Shown here piece by piece: positions 61,885 through 64,000 of a DNA stretch of 64,000 bases. The stretch comes from Sphingomonas insulae. Lineage in GTDB: Bacteria; Pseudomonadota; Alphaproteobacteria; Sphingomonadales; Sphingomonadaceae. The translations under genes and the position numbers were made by a program. Within the stretch, counting starts at the first letter, position 1. Each line of letters starts with the position of its first letter. The DNA lies in NCBI RefSeq assembly GCF_010450875.1, contig NZ_CP048422.1, forward strand, positions 1,953,001-2,017,000, in the 5' to 3' direction. The notes beneath the pieces were generated by a model that did not search any database, was not told the origin of the DNA, and saw only the letters and a list, made by a program, of their open reading frames with translations.

Positions 61885-62517
61885 CTATTCCGCCGCCTTC
61901 GCGCGCCGCGCGTCGACCAGCGCGACGGCTTTCTGCACGCTCGCCTCGATCGACAGGAAGCTGGTGTCGAGCAGCGCCGCGTCCGGGGCCATGACCAGCG
62001 GGGCGGTGGAGCGGCCGCTGTCTCGGGCGTCGCGGGCGCGGATGTCGGCGAGGACCTTGTCGAAGCTGACCGGGGAACCGTGGGCCTGCAGTTCCTTGTG
62101 GCGGCGCTGGGCGCGGATCTGGGGGGTGGCTTTGACGAACAGCTTGGCGTCGGCGTCGGGGGCGATCACGCTGCCGATATCGCGGCCGTCGAGGACGGCG
62201 CCGCCGTCCTGCCGGGCGAAGCGCTTCTGGCGTTGCAGCAATGCGGCGCGGACGAGCGGATGGGCGGAGACGATCGAGGCGAGTTGGCCGATCTCATCGC
62301 TGCGCAGGGCGGGATCGGCGAGCAGCGCATCGTCGAAGTCGCAGGCGGCGACCGCATCGGCCTCCCGCGCAGGGTCCAGATCGAGGCGGCGGACGGTGAG
62401 CGCGACGGCACGGTAGAGCAGGCCGGTATCGAGGTGAGGCAGGCCGTAATGCCGCGCGAGCGCCTTGGCGATGGTGCCCTTTCCCGATGCGGCCGGGCCG
62501 TCCACGGCGATGATCAT
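61885..62517 (-). CDS. cmk: Cytidylate kinase
   Basis: This 210-residue kinase has the P-loop AVDGPAASGKGTIAKALARH, the CMP-binding DTGLLYRAVA and DGRDIGSVIAPDADAKLFV. It phosphorylates CMP and dCMP. The ATG overlaps the aroA stop (ATGA). Confidence 0.97.
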   Translation of the reverse strand: MIIAVDGPAASGKGTIAKALARHYGLPHLDTGLLYRAVALTVRRLDLDPAREADAVAACDFDDALLADPALRSDEIGQLASIVSAHPLVRAALLQRQKRFARQDGGAVLDGRDIGSVIAPDADAKLFVKATPQIRAQRRHKELQAHGSPVSFDKVLADIRARDARDSGRSTAPLVMAPDAALLDTSFLSIEASVQKAVALVDARRAKAAE

Positions 62518-63869
62518 GCTGCCCCCGTAAGCTCGTCAAGCGATTGATAGAACACGGGATAGCTGGTCGCCACCGGGCCTATGTCGTCGATCGTGATCGG
62601 CCGGGCGGCATGAAGTCCAGCGACGGTCATGCTCATTGCGATGCGATGATCGAGTTTCGAGGCGATGCGAATGTCGGGAGTGGCGGGGCCGGGGATGGCA
62701 TCGCCGCCGGTGCCGGTGATCGCGAGGCCGTCCTCATATTCCTCGCAAGGGACGCCGCAGGCCTCGAGCGCGTCCTTCATCGCGGCGATGCGGTCGGATT
62801 CCTTGACGCGCAGTTCGTGCGCGCCGCGGGCGACGGTGCGGCCCTTCGCGAAGGCGGCGGCGACGAACAGGACGGGATATTCGTCGATCATGCTCGGCGC
62901 GAGGTCGGGCGGCACGTCGATCGCGGTGAGGGGGGCGTGGCGGACGCGGAGGTCGGCGACGGGTTCGCCGCCGACGGTGCGGGGGTCGAGTTCGGTGATG
63001 TCGGCGCCCATCAGGCGCAGCGCCGCGATCAGGCCGGCGCGGGTGACGTTGAGGCCGACGTTGCGCACGACGATGTCGGAGCCGGGGACGATAGAGGCGG
63101 CGACCAGCCAGAAGGCGGCGGACGAGGGGTCGCCGGGGACGGTGATCGTCTGCGGCTTCAGTTCGGCCTCGCCGGTAATGGAGATCATGCGGCCTTCGTC
63201 GGTCTCCTCGACGGTTATGGCGGCGCCGAAGCCGCGCAGCATCCGCTCGCTGTGGTCGCGCGTCGCGACGGGTTCATGCACGCGGGTGATGCCGGGGGTG
63301 TTGAGGCCGGCGAGCAGTATCGCCGACTTCACCTGTGCCGAGGCGACGGGCAGCGTGTAGGTGATCGGCACGGCGGGGCAGAGGCCGCGCACCATCAGCG
63401 GCAATTTGCCCCCCGGGCTGGCGGTGATGTCCGCGCCCATCCGGCTGAGCGGATCGATGACGCGGCCCATCGGCCGGCCCGACAGCGAGGCATCGCCGGT
63501 GAAGGTCGCGGTGATCGGGTGGCTGGCGACGAGGCCCATGAGCAACCGCGTGGAGGTGCCGCTGTTGCCCATCTCCAGCGCGGTGGCGGGTTGCAGCAGT
63601 CCGCCGACGCCGACGCCGTCGACCCGCCAGATGCCCCCGGATGCATCGCCGCCGGTACGCTCGATCGTCGCACCCATCGCGCGGAGCGCGGCGGCGGTGG
63701 CGAGCACGTCCTCGCCCTCCAGCAGGCCGGTGATGTGGCTGGTGCCGACCGCGAGCGCGGAGAACATGAGCGAGCGATGGCTGATCGACTTGTCGCCGGG
63801 GACCTGGATCGTGCCGGTGAGCGCGCCGCGCGGGACGATGCTCAATTCCTGGGGAAGGGGGTGCGCCAT
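62514..63869 (-). CDS. aroA: 3-phosphoshikimate 1-carboxyvinyltransferase (EPSP synthase)
   Basis: This 451-residue enzyme has QVPGDKSISHRSLMFSALAV, the signature GNSGTSTRLLMGL, and RVKESDRIAAM near the C-terminus. It joins PEP to shikimate 3-phosphate in aromatic synthesis. The ATG at 63869 starts MAHPLPQEL; upstream in-frame sequence is not family-like. It heads the leftward aroA-cmk group and is divergent from the TIGR02300-type gene. Confidence 0.96.
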   Translation of the reverse strand: MAHPLPQELSIVPRGALTGTIQVPGDKSISHRSLMFSALAVGTSHITGLLEGEDVLATAAALRAMGATIERTGGDASGGIWRVDGVGVGGLLQPATALEMGNSGTSTRLLMGLVASHPITATFTGDASLSGRPMGRVIDPLSRMGADITASPGGKLPLMVRGLCPAVPITYTLPVASAQVKSAILLAGLNTPGITRVHEPVATRDHSERMLRGFGAAITVEETDEGRMISITGEAELKPQTITVPGDPSSAAFWLVAASIVPGSDIVVRNVGLNVTRAGLIAALRLMGADITELDPRTVGGEPVADLRVRHAPLTAIDVPPDLAPSMIDEYPVLFVAAAFAKGRTVARGAHELRVKESDRIAAMKDALEACGVPCEEYEDGLAITGTGGDAIPGPATPDIRIASKLDHRIAMSMTVAGLHAARPITIDDIGPVATSYPVFYQSLDELTGAA

Positions 63870-63978
63870 GGGTCGGGGGCTTTGACAGCCACCTTGCGCT
63901 ATGGCAAGGCGCCGCCCACCTCTCGGGCTAAGGGCGACTTTAGCCTGCGACACCCAATTCCGAAAGGCACACCACGGC

Positions 63979-64000
63979 ATGATCAAGCCGGAATGGGGCA
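63979..64000 (+). CDS. TIGR02300-type (FYDLN acid domain) protein, first codons only
   Basis: Only MIKPEWG is present before the window ends. The start M[IV]KPEWG is characteristic of the small TIGR02300/FYDLN family, which in sphingomonads is commonly found divergent from aroA. An AAAGG ribosome binding site precedes the ATG. The rest lies outside. Confidence 0.6.

Overview
The window is a chromosomal segment of a GC-rich alphaproteobacterium, most likely a sphingomonad (Sphingomonas or a close relative). The evidence is an SspB adaptor, a DUF1476 ATPase zeta-type inhibitor, an ATP12 chaperone, DUF2585 and TIGR02300-type genes, the aroA-cmk-rpsA-ihfB order, and many small membrane and glycine-zipper genes of sphingomonad type. 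Genes are packed with frequent 4-bp start/stop overlaps (ATGA, GTGA). No computation or database search was possible; family names come from reading motifs.

Region 1 (1-10.5 kb) is accessory DNA. A 752-residue protein with two GHKL ATPase modules and a receiver-like partner sit directly downstream of an S24 (CI/LexA-like) repressor and on its strand. Divergent from the repressor, across a perfect 16-bp palindrome, runs a tight operon of about 14 small genes: Cro-like, CII-like, an Ogr/Delta zinc finger with exact P2 Ogr cysteine spacing, tiny overlapping ORFs, cysteine-rich proteins and a terminal AlpA-like regulator followed by a hairpin terminator. No integrase or structural phage gene is visible, so this looks like the control module of a prophage, satellite or remnant. 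Next comes a toxin/immunity-like pair (REase-fold-like C-terminus) with ATGA coupling.

Region 2 (10.5-34.8 kb) is mostly core: GFA protein, EI24/CysZ-like protein, PfkB kinase, APC permease, HIT protein, and a histidine cluster (hisB-yciI-hisH-hisA-hisF-two small genes-hisE). Then come sspB, fumC, gmk, ATP12, a HAD phosphatase, an RluA-type pseudouridine synthase, crcB, a polyester-depolymerase-type esterase, OsmC, glycine-zipper proteins, pth, rplY and a TraB/GumN protein.

Region 3 (34.8-49.7 kb) holds glyQ, a glyS interrupted in frame by two palindromic repeat elements, ppdK, scoA-phosphatase-scoB, leuC-(35 aa)-leuD, a quinone oxidoreductase, a DUF1476 protein, bolA-grxD and a glycosyltransferase.

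Region 4 (49.7-64 kb) holds a BlaI/BlaR1 pair behind a nested-dyad operator, an MBL hydrolase, DUF4230, nadA/nadC, a frameshifted RNase T2, DUF4112, a frameshifted solute-binding protein abutting tRNA-Leu(UAA), and ihfB-rpsA-cmk-aroA. The window ends in the first codons of a TIGR02300-type gene.

The most noteworthy items are the dual-GHKL/receiver pair beside the prophage-type repressor, the in-frame repeat insertions and compositional patch in glyS, the Ogr-bearing operon with a possible frameshift exposing a clamp-binding-like tail, the toxin/immunity pair, and four single-base frame disruptions that are either gene decay or assembly errors.
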